Below are positions 1 through 7,863 of a DNA stretch of 64,000 nucleotides, piece after piece. How positions within the stretch are numbered: the stretch's first letter is position 1; each line of letters begins with the position of its first letter. Made by a program: the position numbers and the translations under genes. The notes beneath the pieces were generated by a model, which worked only from the letters and a program-made list of their open reading frames with translations, searched no databases and was not told where the DNA came from. The stretch comes from JBBRNH01 sp038230415 (GTDB lineage: Bacteria; Bacteroidota; Bacteroidia; Cytophagales; Spirosomataceae), in contig JBBRNH010000012.1 in the NCBI GenBank assembly GCA_038230415.1, positions 1 through 64,000 on the forward strand, given 5' to 3'.

Positions 1-106
1 ACAGCGCGTTCTGGGCGCGGAGGATTTGCGGAATCTGGCTTAGGCTCAGCAGGCAGCAGATGAGCAGGATACGGGCAAATCGGAATGATGTAAATAGTTG
101 GATCAT
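1..106 (-). CDS. N-terminus of an exported protein (partial)
   Basis: The reading frame starts at an ATG at 106-104 and runs off the window edge. The 35 visible residues form a typical signal peptide: a short basic N-region (SFRFAR), then a hydrophobic core (ILLICCLLSLS), then a polar region ending RAQ before NAL. Nothing of the mature protein is visible, so no function can be given. It lies downstream of, and in the same direction as, the outer-membrane protein gene at 158-1354, about 50 nt away, so the two may be co-transcribed. Confidence 0.6.
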   Translation of the reverse strand, partial: MIQLFTSFRFARILLICCLLSLSQIPQILRAQNAL

Positions 107-157
107 AGCACGTTAGTAAAGATCGGGAACAGACGGGCCGTCTGTTCCCGATAACCC

Positions 158-1354
158 TTAATTGCCGAATTTATACTGCAACTGTAGCCCGGCAAACAGT
201 GAACTGCCTTTGGCATCGAAGCCAGCCGGTGCCTGAATGGTGTTGGTCAGCGTGTAGGTGCCAAGCGCAAACACCGACAGGGCCGAGAACCGAACGCCCA
301 GCCGGGCATTGACCCCCGCCTGAATTCGCTTTGTACCGCCGTCTTTATCAAAAACTACGTCGGTTGACTTACCGGAGTAAGTTGATTTTCCGCTGATGCC
401 ATACGAGACAAACGGCCCTATGCCCGCATACAACCCCATCTTTTTGTCGGGATTATCGGCCAGAATAACCGGCACCGTCAGCACAACCTGATTATACGTC
501 ACCGATGAAGTTTGGGCGGCTATGGTGCCAACGGCTGGCACTTTGACGGCAAATTTCTCCATCATGTATTCTAAGGCGGGCGCAATAGCCACCGGCCCCA
601 GCGGAATCTCGGCAGTTACCCCGCCCCGAAACGACAACGCTTCCGGGATTAATTCTGATGACCCGCTGATGGTTTGGCCGGCAACAGTCACTTTCGACTG
701 GCTTTGCGACAAACCCGCGCCTACCAGCACCCCAATTTTGATACCACCGGCAGCCGCGCTCGATGCCACATCATTGGCTACTTTCTCGGCGGGCGGTGCC
801 TGAGGCTTGCTGATCCGGGCCGACGATACCGATGGTGTTGACGAACGCTGAGAGCCAGACGATTGCGGCTTGGCTGTACCCGATTGTGGTTTGGCCGTTC
901 CTGACTGAGACGATGTTGACGGGCGCTGCGACCCCGACGAAGCCTGACTGTTGCTGCCGGTTGTGGTGGGGCGTTGCGTACCGGATGAACTGCTCTGCGT
1001 TGACGCGGGTGCGCCGGTACGCCCGGCTCCCGATGTTGGTGAGGGCTTTTGCGCGGTTGGCGCAGTACCGGCAAGGGCGGGTTCGTCAAACTTTTCCATG
1101 TCGCCGTTGGCATACCGGATGTACTTCAACTTGGCTTTATCAATCCGGTAAAGCTGACCCGTTGGGGCCGAGAAACGGCGGTAGGTGATGGCCGCTTCTT
1201 CGATCTCGTTAATGACGGCTTCGATAGCGGTATTGTCTTTTTTGACGATCAGGTCGGGTTTGCGGGTGGCAGCCTGACCGTAGGCAGTGGCGGTTAGCAG
1301 CAGTAGCCCACCCAGGATTCGGGCAGTTTGGCGAAAAAAGTTGGAGAATACCAT
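158..1354 (-). CDS. Probable outer-membrane beta-barrel protein with low-complexity linker
   Basis: An exported protein of 398 residues if started at the internal ATG at 1354, where a signal peptide (RQTARILGGLLLLTATAYG) begins. The longer frame from 1414 adds 20 residues without clear function. Three parts are visible: an N-terminal domain of about 60 residues (DLIVKKDNTAIEAVI...IRYANGDMEKF), of a kind common in Bacteroidota envelope proteins; a Ser/Thr/Gln/Pro-rich linker of about 90 residues with repeated SGTAKPQ and SSGSQR; and a C-terminal domain with alternating beta-strands, ending in LQYKFGN, as in porin-like barrels of the PorT/OMP_b-brl type. The linker suggests a flexible periplasmic tether. 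The substrate is unknown. The family assignment is inferred from architecture, not from a diagnostic motif. Confidence 0.65.
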   Translation of the reverse strand: MVFSNFFRQTARILGGLLLLTATAYGQAATRKPDLIVKKDNTAIEAVINEIEEAAITYRRFSAPTGQLYRIDKAKLKYIRYANGDMEKFDEPALAGTAPTAQKPSPTSGAGRTGAPASTQSSSSGTQRPTTTGSNSQASSGSQRPSTSSQSGTAKPQSGTAKPQSSGSQRSSTPSVSSARISKPQAPPAEKVANDVASSAAAGGIKIGVLVGAGLSQSQSKVTVAGQTISGSSELIPEALSFRGGVTAEIPLGPVAIAPALEYMMEKFAVKVPAVGTIAAQTSSVTYNQVVLTVPVILADNPDKKMGLYAGIGPFVSYGISGKSTYSGKSTDVVFDKDGGTKRIQAGVNARLGVRFSALSVFALGTYTLTNTIQAPAGFDAKGSSLFAGLQLQYKFGN

Positions 1355-1526
1355 CAGAAACAGGGGGAAAGGGTACGATTGTCCGGGTAAAAGTAACGGG
1401 AATGAGCAGACCACCCACCGATTTTTTATTAATCGGTTTTGGGGTAATTACCCCGTTCTATTTGCCATCTGGGGCGGCAGAGCGGGCAAATCCAAAACGC
1501 AGCCCGGAAAAATGGCCCAAAACCCG

Positions 1527-1534
1527 TACTTTTG
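1527..1534 (+). promoter_or_regulatory. Candidate -7 box (TACTTTTG) upstream of nusB
   Basis: TACTTTTG fits the Bacteroidota -7 consensus TAnnTTTG and lies 70 nt before the chosen nusB ATG. I see no convincing TTTG -33 box at the usual 19-23 nt spacing, so only the -7 element is proposed. Confidence 0.35.
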
Positions 1535-1603
1535 CGTCGCTTTTATAAAACGTTCTTTCTTTTCCCGGCAACCTCCGCTGATTTACGCCACTCCGGGCCA
1601 TCT

Positions 1604-2779
1604 ATGCTAAACCGACGACTACTCCGCATCAAAGTCATGCAAACCCTCTACGCGCTGCATCAGGCCAATCAGGCCACGATTCAGATCGCCCACGACGGTA
1701 TTGCTGATCTTTTCCAGCCCGACCTGAACTCGATGGAGCCGCAGGACAAACGGCAACTCGAAGGCAACCGCAAATTAGCCGCCCTCCTCCTCGACGAGGC
1801 CGTTAAAACCGATCAGCCTGCCGACGATGCCGACACCCCCCGCCCCATTCTCAAAGCCGTGAACGATGGCCTGCTGTTTTACCAGATTCGCCGAAAAAAA
1901 GACAAACAGCAGGTCTCTCAGCAATTGATTCAAACCGTTCAGGCACTCTACGACGATCTGATTCGGGTCTTGACCCTGCTGCCCGAACTGGGCCGGGCCG
2001 CTGCCCTCGACCGCGCCCGTACCTACCGGGACGTGGATGAAACGCCGTTTCCGTTAGAATCGGGCCTGAACGATAACGTAATCATCAACGCCCTCGACGC
2101 GCACGGCCCGCTCCAGAACGAAGCCCTCCGCCGGACGATTTCGTGGGCCAATGACGATGACCGGCAGTTTATCCGAAAAGCCTACCGCGAGGTGCTGCGG
2201 GCCGACGACACCTACCGGGCCTACTGCCAACAACCCACCCACACCACCGACGACGATCAGGCGATGGTGCAGTATGTGCTGCGGTCATTGATTTTTAAGG
2301 ACGAAATGGTCAAAAATCACCTCGCCGAAATTGATCTAAGCTGGACCGAAAACAGCGATGTCGTGCGGAGTTTAGCCATCAAAACCCTGAAATCGTACCA
2401 AAGCGTGGCCGGGCTAACCCTCGAACCGCTCACCGATGATTGGGAAGAAGATCAGTATTTCTTGAACACCCTCTTCGATAACGCCGTTGACCACGACCGT
2501 GAATACGAAGCCCTGCTGACCGACCAACTTCAGAACTGGGACGTGGAACGGGTGGCAATGCTCGACCAGATTATTCTGAAATTGGCCGTTTGCGAGTTGC
2601 TTAATTTTCCGGCTATTCCCGTTAAAGTGAGTATCAACGAATATATCGAACTCGCCAAAGGGTACAGTACGCCCAAAAGCGGTAAATTTGTGAACGGAAT
2701 CCTGGACAACCTGTCCGAAAAACTCGTCGCTGCCGGCCAGCTTCGCAAGAGCGGGCGGGGGCTACTTGATAATAAATGA
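1604..2779 (+). CDS. nusB: Transcription antitermination factor NusB
   Basis: NusB binds boxA RNA with NusE/S10 and supports antitermination of rRNA operons. The 391-residue product is much longer than the roughly 140-residue E. coli protein but normal for Bacteroidota, where an extra N-terminal helical region precedes the NusB fold. MLNRRLLRIKVMQTLYAL is the usual Bacteroidota start, which is why the ATG at 1604 is preferred over the upstream 1532. The C-terminal part carries the NusB core: NWDVERVAMLDQIILKLAV, PVKVSINEYIELAKGY and KFVNGILDNL. It heads a block with ytxH, DUF1573, yajC, ybbR-like and coaE, an order widely kept in this phylum. The next gene is separated by a heptad-periodic inverted repeat. 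Confidence 0.95.
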   Translation: MLNRRLLRIKVMQTLYALHQANQATIQIAHDGIADLFQPDLNSMEPQDKRQLEGNRKLAALLLDEAVKTDQPADDADTPRPILKAVNDGLLFYQIRRKKDKQQVSQQLIQTVQALYDDLIRVLTLLPELGRAAALDRARTYRDVDETPFPLESGLNDNVIINALDAHGPLQNEALRRTISWANDDDRQFIRKAYREVLRADDTYRAYCQQPTHTTDDDQAMVQYVLRSLIFKDEMVKNHLAEIDLSWTENSDVVRSLAIKTLKSYQSVAGLTLEPLTDDWEEDQYFLNTLFDNAVDHDREYEALLTDQLQNWDVERVAMLDQIILKLAVCELLNFPAIPVKVSINEYIELAKGYSTPKSGKFVNGILDNLSEKLVAAGQLRKSGRGLLDNK

Positions 2780-2875
2780 GTGATAAGTAGTTAGTGGTAA
2801 GTGCGGGGCGACCCGTGCCGTTAGTTTTCGGCATCGAGAACTTGCCACTTGCCACTGACTCCTAACAACTAATGA
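2778..2875 (+). repeat. Heptad-periodic inverted repeat between nusB and ytxH
   Basis: The left arm reads as degenerate 7-mers (agtgata, agtagtt, agtggta, agtgcgg). The right arm reads gaacttg, ccacttg, ccactga, ctcctaa, caactaa, roughly the reverse complement. The element fills the gap from the nusB stop to the nucleotide before the ytxH ATG. It shares the TTAGTGGCAAGTG core with the elements at 3988 and 46883. Confidence 0.75.
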
Positions 2876-2876
2876 A

Positions 2877-3182
2877 ATGAGCAGATCAGTCCGTGACCTA
2901 ACCTTTTTACTGACCGGCATCGCCACGGGGGCATTGATCGGTCTGTTGTACGCGCCCGAAGAGGGTAAAGTGATTCGGGACAAAGTCTCGTTCCGGCTCA
3001 CCAAATACCGCAATCAGTTACAGCAGGTGCTGAACGACCTGATCGAGTCGGCCAACGAACCGCCCGAAAACTTCGAGAAAGATGAAGGGCAGCGCGTGGT
3101 GAATGATGCCAAAGAAAAAGCCGAACGACTCCTTGCCGATGTTGACCGGCTGATGGCCCAAATCAAACAACAGAATTTGTGA
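2877..3182 (+). CDS. YtxH domain protein
   Basis: A 101-residue protein with one N-terminal membrane segment (LTFLLTGIATGALIGLLYAP) followed by the EEGKVIRDKV stretch typical of YtxH-domain proteins and a charged helical tail, probably coiled coil, to the C-terminus. Family members are small membrane-anchored proteins of unclear function, often stress associated in Bacillus. Here it sits in the nusB-coaE block. Its TGA overlaps the GTG start of the next gene, so translational coupling is likely. Confidence 0.8.
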   Translation: MSRSVRDLTFLLTGIATGALIGLLYAPEEGKVIRDKVSFRLTKYRNQLQQVLNDLIESANEPPENFEKDEGQRVVNDAKEKAERLLADVDRLMAQIKQQNL

Positions 3183-3628
3183 AAACGAAACCCGCCTTAG
3201 AGACGCAATATTTTGCGTCTCTACTCCTGATTTGCCTGACAATCGCCCAGTTCAGTTGCGACAACCGGCGCGTGGGCGAATTGGCGCAGGCAACGGTATC
3301 GGGCAAGCTGCCCAGAATCACGTTTGCCGAAACGGGCGTGCATGACTTCGGCACCGTTACCGAGGGCGATTCGGTCGAACACGTATTTAACTTTACGAAT
3401 ACCGGCGAGTTTCCCCTGATTGTCAATAACGTAACGGCCTCGTGTGGCTGCACCACCCCCGAATGGCCCCGCGAGCCGGTGAAACCCGGTGAGAAATCGT
3501 TTGTGCGGGTCAAATTCAACAGCCGTAACAAAATGGGTCAGCAGAACAAAACCGTTACCATATACGCCAACACCGACCCGGCCATGACCGACCTTGCCTT
3601 TAAGGTGCTGGTTGATCCTAAGAAGTAA
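3179..3628 (+). CDS. DUF1573 lipoprotein
   Basis: A secreted protein of 149 residues with a GTG start overlapping the previous stop codon. The signal sequence (SLLLICLTIAQFSC) ends in a cysteine, consistent with a lipoprotein. The mature part is a single DUF1573 Ig-like domain: ITFAETGVHDFGTVTEGD, VEHVFNFTNTGEFPLIV, SCGCTTPEWP and PGEKSFVRVKFNS. The function of the family is unknown; it occurs in surface and periplasmic proteins of Bacteroidota. A palindromic repeat (3198-3223) lies inside the signal-peptide coding region and encodes about ETQYFASL, so the start of this protein appears to have been rewritten by a repeat. A downstream start is not obvious, which supports use of the GTG. Confidence 0.85.
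   Translation: MKTKPALETQYFASLLLICLTIAQFSCDNRRVGELAQATVSGKLPRITFAETGVHDFGTVTEGDSVEHVFNFTNTGEFPLIVNNVTASCGCTTPEWPREPVKPGEKSFVRVKFNSRNKMGQQNKTVTIYANTDPAMTDLAFKVLVDPKK
3198..3223. repeat. GAGACGC palindrome, copy 1 (inside DUF1573 gene)
   Basis: Eleven-base arms TAGAGACGCAA and TTGCGTCTCTA surround TATT. The 22-nt core is the exact reverse complement of the core at 12660-12681. It resembles REP/MITE-like intergenic palindromes but here lies within codons of a signal peptide. Confidence 0.8.
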
Positions 3629-3695
3629 GTTTAACGTGTAAAGGCTAACGGGTGAAGAAGCATCCGTTAAACAGTAAACCGTCAATTTTAAACTG
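3629..3695 (+). repeat. Heptad-periodic inverted repeat between DUF1573 gene and yajC
   Basis: The left arm is gtttaac, gtgtaaa, ggctaac, gggtgaa. The right arm is ccgttaa, acagtaa, accgtca, attttaa. The element starts at the nucleotide after the DUF1573 stop and ends 5 nt before the yajC ATG. Confidence 0.65.
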
Positions 3696-3700
3696 ATTTT

Positions 3701-4006
3701 ATGATTTTCCTCCAGGCGGCTCCGGCCAACAACAGTATGATTTTCACGGTGTTACTCTACGTGGGTATCGCCGGTGTATTTTACTTTTTTATGATTCGTC
3801 CGCAGCAACAGAAGCGCAAGGAGTTGCAGAAATTTGTGGACAGTCTCAAAAAAGGGGATGCCGTCGTAACCATCGGCGGGATGCACGGTCGGGTGGTCTC
3901 GGTTGAGGGCGCACTCGTGACCCTTGAAGTGGACAAAGGCGTGAAAATGACCTTTGATAAATCGGCGGTTACCCGGCAGGCAGATCAAGTGGTTAGTGGA
4001 AAGTGA
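3701..4006 (+). CDS. yajC: Sec translocase accessory subunit YajC
   Basis: YajC is a small single-pass inner-membrane protein that associates with SecDF and SecYEG. The 101-residue product has the expected layout: one membrane segment (MIFTVLLYVGIAGVFYFFMI), the family signature MIRPQQQKRKELQKFVDSLK immediately after it, and a small cytoplasmic SH3-like domain (GDAVVTIGGMHGRVVSVEG, VTLEVDKGVKMTFDKSAV). Length matches the family. It lies within the nusB-coaE block and is flanked on both sides by heptad-type inverted repeats. Confidence 0.95.
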   Translation: MIFLQAAPANNSMIFTVLLYVGIAGVFYFFMIRPQQQKRKELQKFVDSLKKGDAVVTIGGMHGRVVSVEGALVTLEVDKGVKMTFDKSAVTRQADQVVSGK

Positions 4007-4056
4007 TTAGTGATTAGATTCTTTTGCGAAGCACTGACCACTTGCCACTAACCGCT
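3988..4056 (+). repeat. Heptad-periodic inverted repeat between yajC and ybbR-like gene
   Basis: The left arm is agtggtt, agtggaa, agtgatt, agtgatt: four clean 7-mers. The right arm is cactgac, cacttgc, cactaac. It overlaps the last yajC codons and ends one base before the next ATG. Confidence 0.8.
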
Positions 4057-4057
4057 C

Positions 4058-4720
4058 ATGTTCCACATTCCCCGTTTTTTGCTGTGTTTGCTGGCTGCCG
4101 GTTCGTTCTGGCTGCTGAACGCCCTGAACCGCACGGGATACGCCATTAACGTGGAATATCCCGTGCGGTTTGTGTATAACGAAGCCGCTTTTGTGCCGAC
4201 CTTGCCCTTGCCGCGAACCGTCACCGTTAATGTGTCGGGTAGTGGCTGGCGGCTGCTGGGCCAATCGCTGTTACCCCTGCGCCGGGAGCCGGTAGAGTAT
4301 GTGGTCAAAAATCCGCTGCGGGCTTCGGTTATCAATACCAGTTCGCTCACGGCTGCGCTGGCCGGGCGGATCAGTAACCTGAAAGTGAATTATGTAGTGG
4401 CCGATACGCTCGATATGAGTTTTGACCGGCGGATAGGTAAAACCGTCCGGCTCGTGGCCGATAGCTCAAGTATCAACCTGTCTCCGCGTTTTGTGGTTAC
4501 GAGTTTGATCAATATTTCGCCCGACACCGTGCGGGTAGAAGGCCCGGCCCGGCTCGTGCGCGGCATTGCCGATGTCTTGATTGTCAGGATTCCGGGTAAG
4601 CGGATTCAGGCCAATTACGACGACGAGGTGATAATCAACGACTTCCGGCACCCGTTGCTGAAAACCAGCGCAACCCGCGTTTTGGTCAGCTTTGAAGTTG
4701 GCGAACTTTTATCTCAATAA
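4058..4720 (+). CDS. YbbR-like domain protein
   Basis: A 220-residue protein with one N-terminal membrane segment or signal anchor (FLLCLLAAGSFWLLNAL) and then beta-rich repeats typical of YbbR-like domains: INVEYPVRF, RTVTVNVSGSGWRLL, VNYVVADTLDMSFDR, and the DTVRVEGPARLVRGI segment that marks the second repeat. In Bacteroidota this gene regularly sits between yajC and coaE, as here. YbbR domains elsewhere (CdaR) regulate the c-di-AMP cyclase, but no cdaA is adjacent, so that role is not claimed. The gap to coaE is 3 nt. Confidence 0.8.
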   Translation: MFHIPRFLLCLLAAGSFWLLNALNRTGYAINVEYPVRFVYNEAAFVPTLPLPRTVTVNVSGSGWRLLGQSLLPLRREPVEYVVKNPLRASVINTSSLTAALAGRISNLKVNYVVADTLDMSFDRRIGKTVRLVADSSSINLSPRFVVTSLINISPDTVRVEGPARLVRGIADVLIVRIPGKRIQANYDDEVIINDFRHPLLKTSATRVLVSFEVGELLSQ

Positions 4721-4723
4721 CTC

Positions 4724-5311
4724 ATGCTCATCGGTATTACAGGCGGTATTGGTTCGGGCAAAAGCACGGTCTGCCAGCTATTTCGGGCGTTGGGCGCACC
4801 CGTCTATGAAGCCGACGACCGGGCTAAATGGCTCACCAATCACGATCCCATCCTCCGCGCCGACATTATCCGGCTCCTCGGCCCCGAAGCCTACACCGAA
4901 GCCCGAACATACAACCGGCCCTGGGTGGCAACGCAGGTGTTTACCGACCCCGATTTATTGCAGCAACTCAACGCTCTGATTCATCCCCGCGTTTGGGCCG
5001 ACAGCGCGGCCTGGGTGCAGGCCAACGCCCAGAAACCGTACCTGATTTATGAAGCCGCCCTGATGCGGGCCGCCGGCAATGGCAACGCGCTCGATACCGT
5101 TGTGGTGGTGTATGCGCCTGAAAATCTGCGCGTTGCCCGTGTTCAACAGCGCGACCCGCACCGTTCCGAGGCCGACATCAGGAAAATTATTCAGAACCAA
5201 ATCACCGACGATGAGCGGGCGCGAATTGCCGATTTTGTGGTAAACAACGACGAAACCGAACTGCTTATTCCGCAGGTATTGGCCCTGCACGAACGGTTTA
5301 TCAGGCGTTGA
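4724..5311 (+). CDS. coaE: Dephospho-CoA kinase
   Basis: CoaE phosphorylates the 3' hydroxyl of dephospho-CoA, the last step of coenzyme A synthesis. The 195-residue product has the P-loop GITGGIGSGKST at residues 4-15, the VYEADDRAKWL segment that corresponds to the substrate-binding DAD region, the LLQQLNALIHPRVW lid-region motif, and the C-terminal QRDPHRSEADIRKIIQNQ stretch with the R-x-RD-type arginines. Length is normal. It closes the nusB block with only 3 nt after the ybbR-like gene. Confidence 0.95.
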   Translation: MLIGITGGIGSGKSTVCQLFRALGAPVYEADDRAKWLTNHDPILRADIIRLLGPEAYTEARTYNRPWVATQVFTDPDLLQQLNALIHPRVWADSAAWVQANAQKPYLIYEAALMRAAGNGNALDTVVVVYAPENLRVARVQQRDPHRSEADIRKIIQNQITDDERARIADFVVNNDETELLIPQVLALHERFIRR

Positions 5312-5375
5312 AGCCGGAGATTCGGGCGGGTGTTGTATCTTCGGGCTTACCACTTTTTCGATACAACCCCGCAAG

Positions 5376-7040
5376 ATGATTCGTAAAATTCTCCTTCCGC
5401 TTGCCGCCTGTGTGCTGTGTTTCCTGGCTGGCACCATCGTTGCTACCGACGACGCGCAAAAACCACTCACTGCCGATATTGCCGGGGCTGCTGCGTCGGT
5501 TTTTGGGCTGGAATTCTCTCCCGCTGAGCGTGATTCGATGCTCAACAACCTGACCGAAGCCCGCAAAAATTACGAGACTGTCCGGCAGACCAAACTCACC
5601 AACGATGTGGCTCCGGCGTTGCTGTTTAACCCCTTGCCGGTTGGGTTCACGCTCCCTGCCGGGCCGTCGTCGTTTCAGGCAACACCCGTTGGTACGGTTT
5701 CGCTACCCAAAAACCGCGACGATCTGGCGTTTTACACCGTTGCCCAACTCGGTGGCCTGATTAAAACCCGGCAGATTTCGTCGGAAGACCTGACCAAATT
5801 TTTCCTGAACCGGCTGCATACCCACAACCCTAAACTGCTGTGCGTCATCACGTTTACGGATAGTCTCGCGCTGGATCAGGCCCGCCGTGCCGACCGCGAA
5901 CTGAAAGCCGGTAAATACCGGGGGCCGCTGCACGGCATTCCCTACGGCGCGAAAGACCTGCTTGCCAAACGCGGCTACAAAACTACCTGGGGGTCAGTGC
6001 CTTACAAAGATCAGGTGCTTGATTTAGACGCTACCGTTATCCAAAAGCTGGAGGTTGCCGGGGCCGTTCTGTGCGCCAAACTGACCCTGGGCGAGTTGGC
6101 CCAGGGTGATGTGTGGTTTGGCGGCATGACGCGCAACCCCTGGAATACCGAAACCGGGTCGAGCGGGTCGTCGGCGGGCGTGGGCAGCAGCGTGGCTGCG
6201 GGGTTATTGCCGTTTGCTATTGGTACCGAAACGCTGGGGTCAATCGTCTCGCCGTCAACGGTTTGTGGGGTCACGGGCCTACGCCCAACCTTCGGGCGGG
6301 TGAGTCGGCACGGAGCAATGGCCCTCGCCTGGAGCATGGATAAAATTGGCCCAATGACGCGCTCGGTCGAAGATTGCGCCGTAGTGTTCAACGCCATCTA
6401 CGGCCCCGATGGGAAAGACCTGACTATTCAAAAAGCCGCCTTTCGGTACGCACCATTGGTCTCGCTGAAAGGCGTAAAAGTGGGCTATCTGAAAAAAACG
6501 TTTGATGAAGCCTACCCCAACCATGCCAACGACTCGGTTACGCTGGCAACCATCCGAACCCTCGGTGCCGAACTCGTACCGATGGAACTGCCCAACTTCC
6601 GCCGGGGTGTGTTTAGCTCGATTATCAGCGTGGAAGGGGCGGCTGGCTTTGACGAACTCACCCGCACCAATGCCGACGATCAGATGGTTCGGCAGGGCAA
6701 AAACGGCTGGCCCAATACCTTCCGGTCGGCGCGGTTTGTGCCAGCAGTCGAGTATTTGCAGGCCAACCGGATTCGTACCAAACTGATTCAGGAGCTGTAT
6801 GAAACCCTCGGCAAAACCGGCGTTGATGTCTATATCTCACCCAGTTTTGCGGGTGGCAATCTGTGGCTGACCAACTACACCGGCCATCCGTGCGTGGTGT
6901 TGCCCAATGGGTTCACGGCCAAAGGCTTACCGACGAGCATCACGTTTATGGGCCAACTGTTTGCCGAGGGCCGCGTATTGGCCGTTGCCAAAGCCTATCA
7001 GGACGCAACGGGCTGGCACAAAAAACACCCAACGCTCTAA
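5376..7040 (+). CDS. Secreted amidase (amidase signature family)
   Basis: A hydrolase of 554 residues from the GatA/fatty-acid-amide-hydrolase superfamily. The Ser-cisSer-Lys triad is recognisable: Lys in HGIPYGAKDLLAKRGYKT, and the Gly/Ser-rich signature GSSGSSAGVGSSVAAGLLPF followed by AIGTETLGSIVSPSTVCGV. A signal peptide (ILLPLAACVLCFLAGTIVA) precedes an N-terminal region of about 100 residues before the catalytic domain, so this is an exported amidase and not the tRNA amidotransferase subunit. The substrate cannot be read from sequence. It stands alone, 64 nt after coaE and directly before the small gene pair at 7043. Confidence 0.85.
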   Translation: MIRKILLPLAACVLCFLAGTIVATDDAQKPLTADIAGAAASVFGLEFSPAERDSMLNNLTEARKNYETVRQTKLTNDVAPALLFNPLPVGFTLPAGPSSFQATPVGTVSLPKNRDDLAFYTVAQLGGLIKTRQISSEDLTKFFLNRLHTHNPKLLCVITFTDSLALDQARRADRELKAGKYRGPLHGIPYGAKDLLAKRGYKTTWGSVPYKDQVLDLDATVIQKLEVAGAVLCAKLTLGELAQGDVWFGGMTRNPWNTETGSSGSSAGVGSSVAAGLLPFAIGTETLGSIVSPSTVCGVTGLRPTFGRVSRHGAMALAWSMDKIGPMTRSVEDCAVVFNAIYGPDGKDLTIQKAAFRYAPLVSLKGVKVGYLKKTFDEAYPNHANDSVTLATIRTLGAELVPMELPNFRRGVFSSIISVEGAAGFDELTRTNADDQMVRQGKNGWPNTFRSARFVPAVEYLQANRIRTKLIQELYETLGKTGVDVYISPSFAGGNLWLTNYTGHPCVVLPNGFTAKGLPTSITFMGQLFAEGRVLAVAKAYQDATGWHKKHPTL

Positions 7041-7042
7041 GA

Positions 7043-7576
7043 ATGATTATGCTAACGGAGTTATTGGCGGAGGTTTGCCAGAAATTAGACGGTGCAAACC
7101 TCCGTTATATGCTGTCGGGCAGCGTAGCGATGAGTGCCTACACCGTTGCCCGTAACACCCGTGACATTGACATCGTGATTGAACTCGATGCCCAAAATGT
7201 GGATCAATTTCTGATACTGTTTCAAACGGGATATTATCTGCATGAACCCGGTATTCGGCAAGACGTAGCCCAACAACGGCTATTTAACCTGATTCATTTA
7301 GATTCTGGTTTGAAAGTAGATTTTGTGGTCTTGAAAGACACCGAATACCGGCAAACCGAATTTAATCGCCGTCGCCAGGCAAATTTTTTGGGCTTTTCAG
7401 TCTGGATTGTCAGTGTAGAAGACTTAATTATCTCAAAAATAATCTGGATTCAAGACTACCAAAGCGAACTGCAAATGCGGGACGTGGCCCAATTACTATT
7501 AAACCCGACGGTAGATTTAGCCTACATCAAAACCTGGTGTAAGCAGCTTAACTTGCAAACATTCAGTGTGTTATGA
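7043..7576 (+). CDS. Nucleotidyltransferase-fold protein (DUF6036/AbiEii-like)
   Basis: A 177-residue protein starting at the ATG at 7043, 2 nt after the amidase stop; the frame upstream is only amidase shadow. The N-terminal half reads like a minimal nucleotidyltransferase: LRYMLSGSVAMSAYTV, then RNTRDIDIVIEL (the D-x-D metal-binding pair), then LKVDFVVLKD as a third acidic position. The C-terminal part (VSVEDLIISKIIWIQDYQ) matches the helix usually following the catalytic core in DUF6036-like proteins. Related folds act as toxins or antitoxins. It overlaps the next gene by 4 nt (ATGA), which implies coupled translation. Codon and base composition are more AT-rich than in neighbours, consistent with acquisition. 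Activity is inferred only. Confidence 0.7.
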   Translation: MIMLTELLAEVCQKLDGANLRYMLSGSVAMSAYTVARNTRDIDIVIELDAQNVDQFLILFQTGYYLHEPGIRQDVAQQRLFNLIHLDSGLKVDFVVLKDTEYRQTEFNRRRQANFLGFSVWIVSVEDLIISKIIWIQDYQSELQMRDVAQLLLNPTVDLAYIKTWCKQLNLQTFSVL

Positions 7577-7827
7577 ATGACACAACGCCTGAAATGGCCC
7601 GGAAACAAGTGGAAATTGTACTGTCTTTTTCAGAAGAGAAACGACTGAAAATGGTTTTCGACATGATGGAATGGGGTATCCTGATGACTCGGCAACGATT
7701 AAAAGAACAATTCCCGCATTACACACCGAACCAACTGAAATTTGAGCAAATAAAAGCCTATTACGGCGATGAATTTTCGGAAGAATACCTGCTTGCTATT
7801 CAACATCAACTCGACGCGATGGCTTGA
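7573..7827 (+). CDS. Small partner protein of the nucleotidyltransferase
   Basis: An 84-residue acidic, probably all-helical protein with no domain I can name (MARKQVEIVLSFSEEKRLKM, DMMEWGILMTRQRLKEQFP). Its ATG overlaps the stop codon of the nucleotidyltransferase-like gene by 4 nt, so the two form one translational unit. The order, the size and the AT-rich composition fit a two-gene accessory or toxin-antitoxin-like module, but there is no direct evidence of toxicity in the sequence. Confidence 0.6.
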   Translation: MNDTTPEMARKQVEIVLSFSEEKRLKMVFDMMEWGILMTRQRLKEQFPHYTPNQLKFEQIKAYYGDEFSEEYLLAIQHQLDAMA

Positions 7828-7863
7828 TTTTAGCCCGTTCTGCACCAGTTTCTTTCTATAAAT

